62,261 nt of DNA from DASQFU01 sp035632955 (GCA_035632955.1 DASQFU010000032.1:1-62261); one strand, 5' to 3'. Shown: positions 16,082-24,626, counted from the stretch's first letter. Numbers and translations: made by a program. The notes: generated by a model from the sequence alone, not told the origin.

Positions 16082-19000
16082 AAGCCGTGACCGAACGCTT
16101 CGCCGGCCGTTACGCGCTGCTGCGGCGCCTCGGGCAGGGAGGCATGGGTGAGGTGTTCCTCGCGCGCGACCTGTCCACGCGCCGTGAATGCGCGCTCAAG
16201 CGTCTGACCGCGCCCACCGCCGCGCCGGAGATTCTGAGGCGCGAGTTCGCGGTGCTCGCCCGCCTGCAACACCCGGCCGTGGTCGCGGTCCACGAGCTGG
16301 ATTTCGCGCCCGATGGCAGCCCGTTCTACACCATGGAATACGTGCCCGGGCTGCCGGCCGACCGAGCGCTGGAGCCCGGCGACTGGCCGGGGTTCGCGTT
16401 CGCCGCGACCGAGGTGGCGCACGGGCTCGAGGTTCTTCACGGGCTGGGCGTGGTCCATGGCGACCTCAAGCCTTCCAACGTCCTGATCGTGAAACCGGCG
16501 AACGCCGGACCTCTTCCCTCGGCCGTACGCTTGCTCGATTTCGGCCTCGCCGCACTGCTCGGTCAGCCGGCGCACGGACATCGGGGCACGCCGGGCTACG
16601 CCGCGCCGGAGGTGGTGCGCGGCGAGCCGCCGTCGCCGGCCGCCGACCTCTACGGTTTCGGTGCCCTGCTGTACGCGATGATCACGGGGCGGCCGCCGTT
16701 CCAGGGCGAGAGCGCGCAGGCGTTGCTGCGCTCGCAACAGGCGGGACCGCCGCCCGCCCTGCCCCTGGCGGAGCGCGGAGCGAGCCCGGGGCTGGTTCAG
16801 CTCGTGCTGAGACTGATGGCGCCCGACCCGCGCGAGCGGCCCAGGGACGCGGGCGAGGTGCGCCGCGAGCTGGAGGGCCTCTATCCCGCCGCCCGGCGAC
16901 CGCTCGCGGATCGGCTTCAGGCCGCATCGATCGTCGGGCGCGAACGCGAGCTCGCGAGGCTCGAGCACTGGCTGGCGATGCACGCGACGCGCTCCCGCGT
17001 CGCGGTCGTCTCGGGTCCGGCAGGCGCTGGAAAGACCGTGCTGCTCGCCGAAATGGCGGCTCGCGCCGCCCTGTCCGGGCGCAGCGTCGCGCATCTGTCG
17101 TGCTCCTCGTTCGCGGAGCCGGGCGCCGTCGCTCTCGCCATCGCTCGGCGCTGGGCGGGCGTCGCGCAAGCGGAGGCGGACGAGGCTCCGGCGAATCTCG
17201 CCCCGGACCTCCGCAGCTTGCTGGCGCGTCGCTCGGCGACGTTGGACGAAAGTCATCTGGACCGGCTCGTGGAAGCGGTCGTGGCGTTGGGGCGCGCTGC
17301 CACGCGACCAGACCGCATGCCGGTCGTCTTGCTCGACGACGCCGAGCGTCTGGACCCGTTGTCGCGCGCATTCGTGATCCGGCTCGCCCTACACCCCAAG
17401 GCCGCTCCGGCGGTTTGGATCTGGGCGCGGCGCAGCGGTGAGGGAATCGACGCCGACGAGGGCGAGCGCGTGCTGCTCGAAGCCGGGGCTGCGCACCGGC
17501 TCGCGCTCGGCCCGCTGGAGGAGCCCGAGGTCGAACGACTGGTCGCCGCACGGCTGCATCAGACTCCTCCCGCCGCTCTGCTCGCGTTCTTGTGGAAGCG
17601 TGCGGCGGGACATCCGGGACTGACGGTCGCGCTGCTCCAGACCGCGGCCGCGGCGGGGGCGGTGCGCGAAAGCGACGCCGGCCTGATCGTCGACGCCGCA
17701 ACCCTGGAGACGTTGGAGCTGCCCGCCAGCTTCGAGGCGGCGCTGCTCGCCCGCTTGAAGGCACTACCCGAGCCGTCGCGTGCCGTCGCCGCGGCGTTAG
17801 CGATCTGGGGACACGGGCTCGAGCCGCGAGCGGCGCTCGAGCTGGCGAGCGCCGGACGAGCGGAACTCCTGCCGCCGGCGACGCTCGAGACGCTCGTGAG
17901 CTCAGGGCTCGCGGCGCGCGATGCCGAAGGTCGTGTGGGGCTCGCGCCGCCGGCTTTGGCCGAACGGCTGGTCGAAGGGCTTCCCTTCGAAATACGCCGC
18001 GCGCTGCATCGGGCGGCGCTCGCAGTGCCTGGACTCTCCGAAACGTCCCGGTTCCACCACCTCTCGGGAGCAGGCGACGTCGCCGCTGCGCTCGATGCCG
18101 CGGAACGAGCGCTGGCCGAGCATCCCGATCCCGGATTCGCGGCCCAAGCCGCGGCGCTGGCCGAGTCCGAGGCGCCGCAACGTGCCGCGGCCTGGCGCGA
18201 GCGTCACGCGCGCCTGCTGTCCGCCGCCGGGCGCTATGCCGACGCGATTCCGTCGTTCGAGCGGGCGCTGGCCTTGGAGCCTCGCGGCGAAACGCGGCAC
18301 ACGTTGCGAGTCGCGCTTTCGACGGCGTGCCTGCGCGCGGGCGACGCGGTGCGGCTGGCACAGGTCACGGCAGAAGCGCTGGCGGATGATCCCCCGCCCG
18401 CGCTGCGCTCGCGGATCCTGAGCAACGAGGCTGCCGGACATCTCGCGCTCGGCGCCCTGGATCGCTCGCAGGCGATCGCGCGGGAAGCTCTCGATCTCGC
18501 GGAAACCGCCGCCGATCCCGAGGCGATCGGCGTCGCATCCGTGACGCTCGGCGCGGTGCTCGGGCGGCTCGGACAGCTCAACGCCGCCGCGACTCTCGCG
18601 CGCCGCTCCTATCAGGCGCACGAGCAGTGCGGGCAGACCACGGGCTCGATCCGGGCGCTGGTGCTGCGCGGCTGGGTCGCGCACGCGCGCCAGGACCTGG
18701 CCGACGCGGACGGCGCGTATCGCGAAGCCTTGACCTTGGCGCGCGAAAATGGCCTGCGCCTGGCGCTCGAGGAAGTGCTCGTCAATCGCGCGGTGCTCCT
18801 GGGCGAGATCGGGCGCTGGAAGGAAGTGCGCGAGATCCAGGCGGAGGCCGCGCGCCTGGCACTCGAAGACGGCCGGCCGGGGGGAGCCGCGGTGGCGCTC
18901 GCCAATCTGGCGTTGCTCGAAGGACTGACCGGCGGGTCACGCTCAGCCTTGCGCAGGGCCCGCGGGGCGTTGCGGCTGGCGCGCAAGTACCTCCCGAACA

Positions 19001-21219
19001 ATCGCCCGACGGCGTTGCGTGCACTGGCTCAGGCTTACCGGTACACCGGCTGGCCGGCGAAGGCGGAACGCGGCGCCCGGCGCGCGTTGAGCCTGGCGAT
19101 CGAGATCCCTTCCGATGCCGACACGGAATGGTCGCGGATCGAGCTGATGCGTTGCTGGATGGCACTCGAGCGCTGGGAGGAAGTCAACGAGCTCGCGGAG
19201 CCGGCGCTCGACCCCCCACCGCGCATCGGCTCGATCGGTCTGATCGTGCTCGCATCGCTGGCCGGGCGCGCCGCGCTGCGAAACGGACATCTCGCGCTCG
19301 CCGAGGAGCGGCTCGCGCTGTGCAACCGCTGGCTCTCCGGGCGCGCTGCTCCCTTCGCCGCGGCCCAGACGGAAATGCTGCGAGCCGAGCTAGCCATGGC
19401 TCGCGGGAGCGCCGTGGACGGCATTCAGCACGCCGAGCAGGCATTAAAGACGCTGGCCTCTCTGCCGGCGCCGGCGGAGCGAGCCGCGGCTGCGGTCGAG
19501 TTCGTTCGCGTCGCGCTCGGGCGGCCGATCGACTCCGAACTGCCGTTCGGCGATTGGCTCGATCAGGCGGCGTCGACCTTCGAGCGACTTGGCGATCGCC
19601 GGGGGCACGCGGAGGCGCTGCGGTTGCAGGTCCAGTGGCTACGGCGGACCACGTCGGGCGCGCGCCGCACGGTACGCGATCGGGACCTGATCGAAGCCGT
19701 GAGCCGGCTGCTGAACTCGATGTCGGATCTCCGCAAGCTCACGCAGCGTGCGATGGAACTCGCCGGCGAGCAGCTCAACGCCGAACGCGGCGTGTTGTTG
19801 CTAGCTGATCCCGAGACCGGAAACCTGGAGCCGATGGCGGACTACGGCGCCGTGGACGCGACGACTCGCCACGACGCCGTGGGCTACAGCCGCCGGGTCG
19901 TCCAGCGCGTGGCCGAGAGCGGCGACAGCCTGCTGATCGGCGACGCGCCCAGCGACCCGAAGGCGCTCTCCGAGAGCGTGCTCGGCCTCGGGTTGCGCTC
20001 CATCGTGTGCGTGCCGATGTTCGTGAACGGACGCGTGGTCGGCGCCGTGTACCTGGACGACTCGCGTCGCTCGGCGACTTTCAGCGATGAGGATCGTGCT
20101 CTGCTCGAGGGGTTTGCGCAGCTCATGGCGCTCGCGATCGAGAAGAGCCGGGGCCATATCGAGGTGATGCGGGCCAACGAGGAGCTGGTCGGCGAGAACC
20201 TGGCGTTGCGTCAGGAAGCGACGGCGCGCTTCCAGCCGCGCGCGGTGATCGGCCCCAGCCTGGCGATGCAGCGCGTGATGGCAGTCGTCGAGCGAGCCGC
20301 GAACTCCTACGCCACGGTGTTGATCACCGGCGAGAACGGCACCGGCAAGGAGCTGATCGCCCGCATCCTCCACTATCACGGCAAGCGCGCCGCGATGCCG
20401 TTCGTGTCCGTGAACTGCGGGGCGATTCCCGAACAGCTCCTGGAGAGCGAGCTGTTCGGCATCCTCTCGTACGTGGCGACCGGCGTGCACGCGCGGGAGG
20501 GTCGCTTCGTCCAGGCGAACGGCGGCACGCTGTTCCTGGACGAGATCGGAGAGATGCCACTCCGCCAGCAAGTCGCGTTGCTGGCGGTGCTCGCGAACCG
20601 GGAGGTCCAACCGGTCGGCGGCGGGCCACCGATTCCCGTGGACGTCCGGATCATCGCCGCCACCAACCAGGATCTGCGCCTTCAAGTCGAGCAGGGGGCG
20701 TTCCGCCGCGATCTCTACTACCGTCTCAACGTCGTCCCGATCGAAGTGCCGCCGTTGCGCGAGCGTAAGGCGGACATCCCGACACTTGCCCGGCACTTCC
20801 TGGCCGAGTTCGCGCGCCAGCAGGAGCGCGAAGTGCCCGGGCTTTCGCCCAACTTCCTCGCCGTCCTGATGCAGAGCGATTGGTCGGGCAACGTGCGCGA
20901 GCTCCAGAACTACGTCGAGCGCGTGCTGGCGATGACCCCGGGCGATCTCCTCGAGCCCATTCCGCTTCCGCGCGATCTCGAGGACCGCGCCGGCTCGTTT
21001 CGCGTCAGGAGCGGACATACTTTGGGCGAGATGGTGGAAGCGCTCGAGCGCCGCATCATACTGGAGACGCTGGAGCGAGCCGGCGGCAACCAAAGCCTGG
21101 CGGCGCGCGAGCTTGGGATGACGGAACAGTCGATGCGCTACCGTATCCGCAAGTACGACCTCGGCTACCCTCGCCAGAATCAGCGATTTCGTTTAAACAG
21201 GCGAAACCGGCCCAACTAA
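16078..21219 (+). CDS. Giant Ser/Thr kinase-ATPase-TPR-GAF-AAA+(sigma-54 type)-Fis regulator
   Basis: A 1713-residue cytoplasmic fusion. Residues about 8-265 are a Hanks-type kinase (K41, D129 in HGDLKPSN, D154 in DFG; the residue before the catalytic Asp is Gly, so non-RD). A MalT-like ATPase follows with GPAGAGKT at 313-320, then some 500 residues of TPR-like helices, a GAF domain (about 1205-1360) and a sigma-54-type AAA+ module with Walker A GENGTGKE (1418-1425) and Walker B LFLDE (1485-1489). A Fis-type helix-turn-helix ends it. The sigma-54 contact loop reads YVATGV (1465-1470) instead of GAFTGA. The start is GTG, overlapping the DUF885 stop. A -24/-12-like promoter and three coupled small genes follow, its likely targets. 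Confidence 0.93.
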   Translation: MKAVTERFAGRYALLRRLGQGGMGEVFLARDLSTRRECALKRLTAPTAAPEILRREFAVLARLQHPAVVAVHELDFAPDGSPFYTMEYVPGLPADRALEPGDWPGFAFAATEVAHGLEVLHGLGVVHGDLKPSNVLIVKPANAGPLPSAVRLLDFGLAALLGQPAHGHRGTPGYAAPEVVRGEPPSPAADLYGFGALLYAMITGRPPFQGESAQALLRSQQAGPPPALPLAERGASPGLVQLVLRLMAPDPRERPRDAGEVRRELEGLYPAARRPLADRLQAASIVGRERELARLEHWLAMHATRSRVAVVSGPAGAGKTVLLAEMAARAALSGRSVAHLSCSSFAEPGAVALAIARRWAGVAQAEADEAPANLAPDLRSLLARRSATLDESHLDRLVEAVVALGRAATRPDRMPVVLLDDAERLDPLSRAFVIRLALHPKAAPAVWIWARRSGEGIDADEGERVLLEAGAAHRLALGPLEEPEVERLVAARLHQTPPAALLAFLWKRAAGHPGLTVALLQTAAAAGAVRESDAGLIVDAATLETLELPASFEAALLARLKALPEPSRAVAAALAIWGHGLEPRAALELASAGRAELLPPATLETLVSSGLAARDAEGRVGLAPPALAERLVEGLPFEIRRALHRAALAVPGLSETSRFHHLSGAGDVAAALDAAERALAEHPDPGFAAQAAALAESEAPQRAAAWRERHARLLSAAGRYADAIPSFERALALEPRGETRHTLRVALSTACLRAGDAVRLAQVTAEALADDPPPALRSRILSNEAAGHLALGALDRSQAIAREALDLAETAADPEAIGVASVTLGAVLGRLGQLNAAATLARRSYQAHEQCGQTTGSIRALVLRGWVAHARQDLADADGAYREALTLARENGLRLALEEVLVNRAVLLGEIGRWKEVREIQAEAARLALEDGRPGGAAVALANLALLEGLTGGSRSALRRARGALRLARKYLPNNRPTALRALAQAYRYTGWPAKAERGARRALSLAIEIPSDADTEWSRIELMRCWMALERWEEVNELAEPALDPPPRIGSIGLIVLASLAGRAALRNGHLALAEERLALCNRWLSGRAAPFAAAQTEMLRAELAMARGSAVDGIQHAEQALKTLASLPAPAERAAAAVEFVRVALGRPIDSELPFGDWLDQAASTFERLGDRRGHAEALRLQVQWLRRTTSGARRTVRDRDLIEAVSRLLNSMSDLRKLTQRAMELAGEQLNAERGVLLLADPETGNLEPMADYGAVDATTRHDAVGYSRRVVQRVAESGDSLLIGDAPSDPKALSESVLGLGLRSIVCVPMFVNGRVVGAVYLDDSRRSATFSDEDRALLEGFAQLMALAIEKSRGHIEVMRANEELVGENLALRQEATARFQPRAVIGPSLAMQRVMAVVERAANSYATVLITGENGTGKELIARILHYHGKRAAMPFVSVNCGAIPEQLLESELFGILSYVATGVHAREGRFVQANGGTLFLDEIGEMPLRQQVALLAVLANREVQPVGGGPPIPVDVRIIAATNQDLRLQVEQGAFRRDLYYRLNVVPIEVPPLRERKADIPTLARHFLAEFARQQEREVPGLSPNFLAVLMQSDWSGNVRELQNYVERVLAMTPGDLLEPIPLPRDLEDRAGSFRVRSGHTLGEMVEALERRIILETLERAGGNQSLAARELGMTEQSMRYRIRKYDLGYPRQNQRFRLNRRNRPN

Positions 21220-21258
21220 CTCTCACGCAATCGAATAAACCTCGTCCACCACCCGCAG

Positions 21259-21276
21259 ATCGCCGAAGTCGGCGAT
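21259..21276. repeat. Perfect inverted repeat downstream of the giant regulator
   Basis: ATCGCCGA and TCGGCGAT separated by 2 nt, flanked by CCACC and GGTGG arms. It lies 97 nt upstream of the -24 element at 21373, where an enhancer-type binding site for a Fis-domain activator would be expected; a terminator role is the alternative, but no T-run follows. Confidence 0.5.
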
Positions 21277-21372
21277 GGTGGGATCGTTGGGTGGCGAACG
21301 ATCGCTCGATCTTGATCTGATAAACCTCAACGTTGCAATCGAATAGAGGCATCTCGCGGGACCGGACGGACA

Positions 21373-21388
21373 TGGCACGGTCCTGGCC
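21373..21388 (+). promoter_or_regulatory. Candidate sigma-54 promoter of the three-gene cluster
   Basis: TGGCACG-N4-TGGCC: the -24 element is exact, and the GC of the -12 element is at the right distance, though TTGC reads TGGC. The start would be near 21399, some 37 nt before the ATG of the secreted peptide. It sits 154 nt after the gene of a sigma-54-type regulator. Confidence 0.5.
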
Positions 21389-21435
21389 TTCATGAGTTTT
21401 CCTAACTCGCCGGGAAACCACTCATGGAGGTCGTC

Positions 21436-21729
21436 ATGCGATCTAACCGCAGGACTCTTTTCGTCGCGTTTCTGATCAGCGCCGCGCTCGTCTTTGGCTC
21501 GCAGTCCGCATTCGCTCAGTTCACCGGAAATCCGCCTTCCGGCGGCAGCTCGATGAGGCCGACAGGCGGCGAGCCCAGCGCGCCGGCACCCGCCATCGGC
21601 TCGCGGACTCCGGTCTTCGGGCACGGAATCGCGCGGCCCTTCGTCTCGAGCTCGTGGGTTTCCCGTACCGGGCTCGCGCTTCGAAGCACGTCGTTCCGCG
21701 TCTGGCAGAGTGTTCTGCTGCCGTTCTGA
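21436..21729 (+). CDS. Small secreted protein of unknown function
   Basis: A 97-residue protein with a clear signal peptide (residues 1-27, FLISAALVF core, AFA cleavage site). The mature part of about 70 residues is rich in Gly, Pro and Ser, then in Ser and aromatic residues, with no cysteines and no domain I recognise. Start MRSNRRT is chosen for GGAGG 5 nt upstream; an ATG four codons earlier is inside that site. Its stop overlaps the next start (TGATG), so it is coupled to the degenerate AAA+ gene. It could be a secreted effector or signal of the cluster; this is inference from position. Confidence 0.65.
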   Translation: MRSNRRTLFVAFLISAALVFGSQSAFAQFTGNPPSGGSSMRPTGGEPSAPAPAIGSRTPVFGHGIARPFVSSSWVSRTGLALRSTSFRVWQSVLLPF

Positions 21730-22280
21730 TGACAATGATGGCGTCGCGTCAGCCCCAGCGAGTGGCCAGGGGGGCTCTGCATTCGCCCCCCGAGCAGCTC
21801 GTTCTGCGCCATCGCCACAGCCTGACGAACGTGCTGCTGCTCGGCGGTTCGGCGAGCGAGCGTCTCCGTTTGGCGCGCGCCTTCCACCGCGAGAGTCCGC
21901 TCCGACTCGGCTCGTTCGTGCCGGTCGACTGTGCCCGGCAGGAGGCCGCACTGCGCGCGGCGCTGAGCGGCTGGGTCTCTGCGGCGGGGCCGGGACCGAC
22001 GGCACATGGTCTGCAGAGCGCCGAGCACGGCACGTTGTTCCTCGACGACGTCGATCGACTCGGCGTCGATTCTCAGCGTTTGCTGATGACGCTCGCCACC
22101 AGCTCGCTCGGCGACCGCTGGTTCGCGGAGTCGACGCCGCGCGTGGGCCGTTTGGTCTGCGGCAACGCCGCTGATCTCGCCACCGTCGCGGCCGAGGGCC
22201 GGTTTCTGCCGGCGCTGTTCGACGCCCTGGACAAGATTCGTGTCGAGCTGGATGTCGTTTCACGCGGAGGGGCGGCCTGA
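21729..22280 (+). CDS. Degenerate sigma-54-type AAA+ fragment
   Basis: A 183-residue protein that follows the order of a sigma-54 activator core but is stripped of catalytic residues. A Walker A-like segment LLLGGSASERLRLA lacks the GxxGxGK lysine; a Walker B-like HGTLFLDDVDRL is kept; GRFLPALFDALDKIRVEL aligns with the GxFRxDLYYRLNV region, but both arginines are lost. There is no GAFTGA loop and no DNA-binding domain. It should not hydrolyse ATP and could act as a decoy or regulator of a true AAA+ ring, for example the giant protein upstream. It overlaps both neighbours by TGATG, so it is translated from the same mRNA. Confidence 0.7.
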   Translation: MTMMASRQPQRVARGALHSPPEQLVLRHRHSLTNVLLLGGSASERLRLARAFHRESPLRLGSFVPVDCARQEAALRAALSGWVSAAGPGPTAHGLQSAEHGTLFLDDVDRLGVDSQRLLMTLATSSLGDRWFAESTPRVGRLVCGNAADLATVAAEGRFLPALFDALDKIRVELDVVSRGGAA

Positions 22281-22657
22281 TGCTGCGCGGCTCCCCCGCG
22301 ATCGTGTTGTTGAGCGCCCGACCGGAAGCGCACGCAATCCTCGTCGATTCGCTGTGCGAAAGAGGCGTGACCGTCCGTGTCGCACGCCCTCCGGTCCGGG
22401 CGCTCTCTTGGCTGCGGGCAGAGCCCGAGCTGGTGCTGATCGATCTCGTGCACGGCGCGGGATTGAGTCCACAACTGGTCACGGCTCTGAACTCCAGACG
22501 CGGGCGCACTCGCGTGCTGGCGCTTCACTGTGGTGGGTTCGGGAATGATTCGTCGATGGCCGGCCTGACCGTCGACGGATTCTGCCGCGCCGATGCGACT
22601 GATTTCATCGCCGGCGCCCTGTCGACCTGCCGGCGGGTTCCCGCGACCACCCATTGA
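22280..22657 (+). CDS. Degenerate response-regulator receiver domain
   Basis: A 125-residue single domain with the alternating beta/alpha pattern of a receiver. Beta-1 is IVLLSARPEA, without the acidic pair. Beta-3 ends in LVLIDLV, where D55 is at the phosphorylation position. The conserved Thr/Ser and Lys of beta-4 and beta-5 are not evident (ALHCGG, GFCRAD). It is probably a pseudo-receiver that binds partners without a phosphorylation cycle. The family call is by pattern only. It is the last gene of the cluster; an inverted repeat follows 5 nt after the stop. Confidence 0.55.
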   Translation: MLRGSPAIVLLSARPEAHAILVDSLCERGVTVRVARPPVRALSWLRAEPELVLIDLVHGAGLSPQLVTALNSRRGRTRVLALHCGGFGNDSSMAGLTVDGFCRADATDFIAGALSTCRRVPATTH

Positions 22658-22661
22658 GCTC

Positions 22662-22676
22662 GGCACGTCACGTGCC
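22662..22676. repeat. Inverted repeat after the receiver-like gene
   Basis: GGCACGT and ACGTGCC with a single central base. It may be the transcription end of the three-gene cluster. It also fits a -24/-12 spacing (CGGCACG-N4-GTGC), but the next start codon is over 200 nt away and has a better vegetative promoter. Confidence 0.4.
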
Positions 22677-22784
22677 TGCTCCTAGGCGCGGTACGTGTTT
22701 TGACCCCAATGTGACCCCGTGTCGTGCAAGACGCCCGTCCCGGGGATTGCAAACGGACAACGTGGACATCCAGCACGACCCGCG

Positions 22785-22814
22785 TTGACCCGCACGCATC
22801 GTAAGCCCTAAATT
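22785..22814 (+). promoter_or_regulatory. Sigma-70-type promoter of the D,D-carboxypeptidase gene
   Basis: TTGACC, an 18-nt spacer and TAAATT. The start would be near 22821, leaving about 70 nt of leader before the ATG at 22892. Confidence 0.5.
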
Positions 22815-22891
22815 GGTTCGATCGATTGCCGACCATGGATGGCTCGGCACTCCCACCCGCCCCCTCGGCGCATACGATCAGGAGGTTGTTC

Positions 22892-23818
22892 ATGTCGCTC
22901 CGCGCCCAGCGACTTTGGGGTGCTTTGCTCCTCATCGTCTTGACTGCGTTGCCGACCACGACGGTCACCCGCATCGCCGAAGCGCAATCCTCGTCCGGTC
23001 CGTCGGTTCAGAAGCGGACGATCACCCGATCGACCGCGAAGCGAAAGGTGCGGCGGCGTGTCCGCCGGGCCCCGCCGGGCGGCGTGTGGGCCCGGAACGC
23101 GATCGTCATGGATCCGGCGACCGGCGAGATCCTCTACGAGAAGAACTCGAGCAGCGCCGTGCCGATCGCGAGCCTGACGAAGCTCATGACGTCCTTGGTG
23201 TTCCTGGAGCAGTCCCCTGACCTCGAGCGCGAAGTCGAAGTCACGCAAATCGAGCTCAGCGGAGCCGGACGGACGAAGCTCCGTAGCGGCGAGCGCGTGA
23301 GGCTCGACGATCTCCTGCACATGAGCCTGATGGTCTCCGACAACGCGGCGACCCGGGTGCTGGTGCGTGAGTCGGGACTCGGCACCGAAGACTTCCTGGC
23401 ACGGATGAACAGCAAGACCGTCGAGATCGGGCTCGCCCGCACTCGGTTCGTCGAGTTCACGGGTCTCGACGAACGCAACGTATCGACCGCCGCCGACTGC
23501 GCGCGGCTCCTGCGCGCCGCTGCGGAACATCCCGTCGTGCAGAAGATCAGCACGACTCGGACGCACGAGTTCCGCTCCGCGACGCGGCAGCACCTGTTCG
23601 GCAACACCAATCGGCTGGTGTACGGCCGCTACGAAGTCCTCGGCGGCAAGACCGGATTCATCAACGAGGCCGGCTACTGCCTCGCCACCTGGGTCCGGAC
23701 TCAGGGACGCGACATGATCGCCGTCGTCCTCGGCGCTCCCACCGCGGCGACCCGTTTTGCGGACGTCACCCGCCTCGTCCAGCGCACCACGACGCCCGCC
23801 GTTACCGCGACCCACTAA
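22892..23818 (+). CDS. dacA: D-alanyl-D-alanine carboxypeptidase (peptidase S11, PBP5-like)
   Basis: A 308-residue exported penicillin-binding protein that trims the terminal D-Ala of peptidoglycan stem peptides. The catalytic motifs are SLTK (S94, K97), SDN (149-151) and KTG (253-255), in the correct order. Residues 1-31 are a signal peptide, followed by a very basic linker (about 40-60) before the catalytic domain. It is short for the family because the C-terminal beta domain and membrane helix are missing. The start MSLRAQ is set by AGGAGG 6 nt upstream; an earlier ATG at 22826 lacks a site. The TauE gene starts 7 nt after its stop. Confidence 0.95.
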   Translation: MSLRAQRLWGALLLIVLTALPTTTVTRIAEAQSSSGPSVQKRTITRSTAKRKVRRRVRRAPPGGVWARNAIVMDPATGEILYEKNSSSAVPIASLTKLMTSLVFLEQSPDLEREVEVTQIELSGAGRTKLRSGERVRLDDLLHMSLMVSDNAATRVLVRESGLGTEDFLARMNSKTVEIGLARTRFVEFTGLDERNVSTAADCARLLRAAAEHPVVQKISTTRTHEFRSATRQHLFGNTNRLVYGRYEVLGGKTGFINEAGYCLATWVRTQGRDMIAVVLGAPTAATRFADVTRLVQRTTTPAVTATH

Positions 23819-23825
23819 TCGCTCG

Positions 23826-24626
23826 ATGATCGCCCGCGATCGCCTGCGCGGCCTCCTGACCGGGGTCGTCGCAGGAGTCGCGGGCGGTTTGTTCGGTGTC
23901 GGCGGTGGTCTCGTGCTGATCCCCCTGCTCACGAGCTTCTTCGGATTCACGCAACACCAGGCGCACGGAACCTCGCTCGCCGTGATGGGCGCCACGGCGC
24001 TGGCCGCGACCGCCGTCTACGGCGCGTTTGCGCACGTCGCCTGGCTGACCGCCGCAGCGGTGGCGCTCGCGAGCGTGTGGACCGCCCGCTATGGCGCGCG
24101 CTTCGCGACCCGGACGTCCCCCGTCGGGCTCAGGCGGGCGTTCGCGGTGTTCATTGCGGCCGTCGCGCTCCGGTTGCTGTGGCTACCGCCGGCGGTCGCC
24201 GACGCGCCGCTGTTCCACGGAGCCACCCGGTTGGGCTTCGATCTCCTGCTCGGATGCGCGGTCGGGCTCGTCTCCGGCTACATGGGAGTCGGCGGCGGCA
24301 TCCTCGCCGTTCCCGCGTTCACGCTCGGTCTGGGTATGACGCAGCAGGCGGCGCAGGGGACATCCCTCGCGATCATCATCGTGACCGGGCCTGCGGGAGC
24401 GTTCGAGCATTCCCGTCACGGGAACGTGGTCTGGGCCTTGGTGCCGATGCTGGCTCTGGGTGGCTTTGCCGGGGCGCCACTCGCCTCCTGGCTCGCGCAA
24501 CTAGTTCCCCATGAGTCGTTGGTGCGCGCGTTTGCCCTATTCCTGCTCGCCAACGCGGTCGCGACCTGGGTGCAGGGGGGGCGGAAGGACCCAAGCCCGG
24601 GACCCCTGCCCGTCAAGGGCGGCTGA
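23826..24626 (+). CDS. TauE/SafE-family membrane permease
   Basis: A 266-residue inner-membrane protein with about eight helices in two repeats, each opening with the family signature (GLFGVGGGLVLIPLL near residue 22, GYMGVGGGILAVPAF near 157). Members export sulfite, sulfoacetate or similar anions; the substrate cannot be told. There is no ribosome site before the ATG, which follows the dacA stop by 7 nt, so translation is probably coupled. The C-terminal DPSPGPLPVKGG tail is low-complexity and may have come from read-through into intergenic DNA. Confidence 0.9.
   Translation: MIARDRLRGLLTGVVAGVAGGLFGVGGGLVLIPLLTSFFGFTQHQAHGTSLAVMGATALAATAVYGAFAHVAWLTAAAVALASVWTARYGARFATRTSPVGLRRAFAVFIAAVALRLLWLPPAVADAPLFHGATRLGFDLLLGCAVGLVSGYMGVGGGILAVPAFTLGLGMTQQAAQGTSLAIIIVTGPAGAFEHSRHGNVVWALVPMLALGGFAGAPLASWLAQLVPHESLVRAFALFLLANAVATWVQGGRKDPSPGPLPVKGG

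Noticed and set aside
24580..24626. Pro/Gly-rich end of the TauE protein as a functional domain
   Set aside because: It is short, low-complexity and outside the eight-helix family core, so it is more likely an accidental extension.
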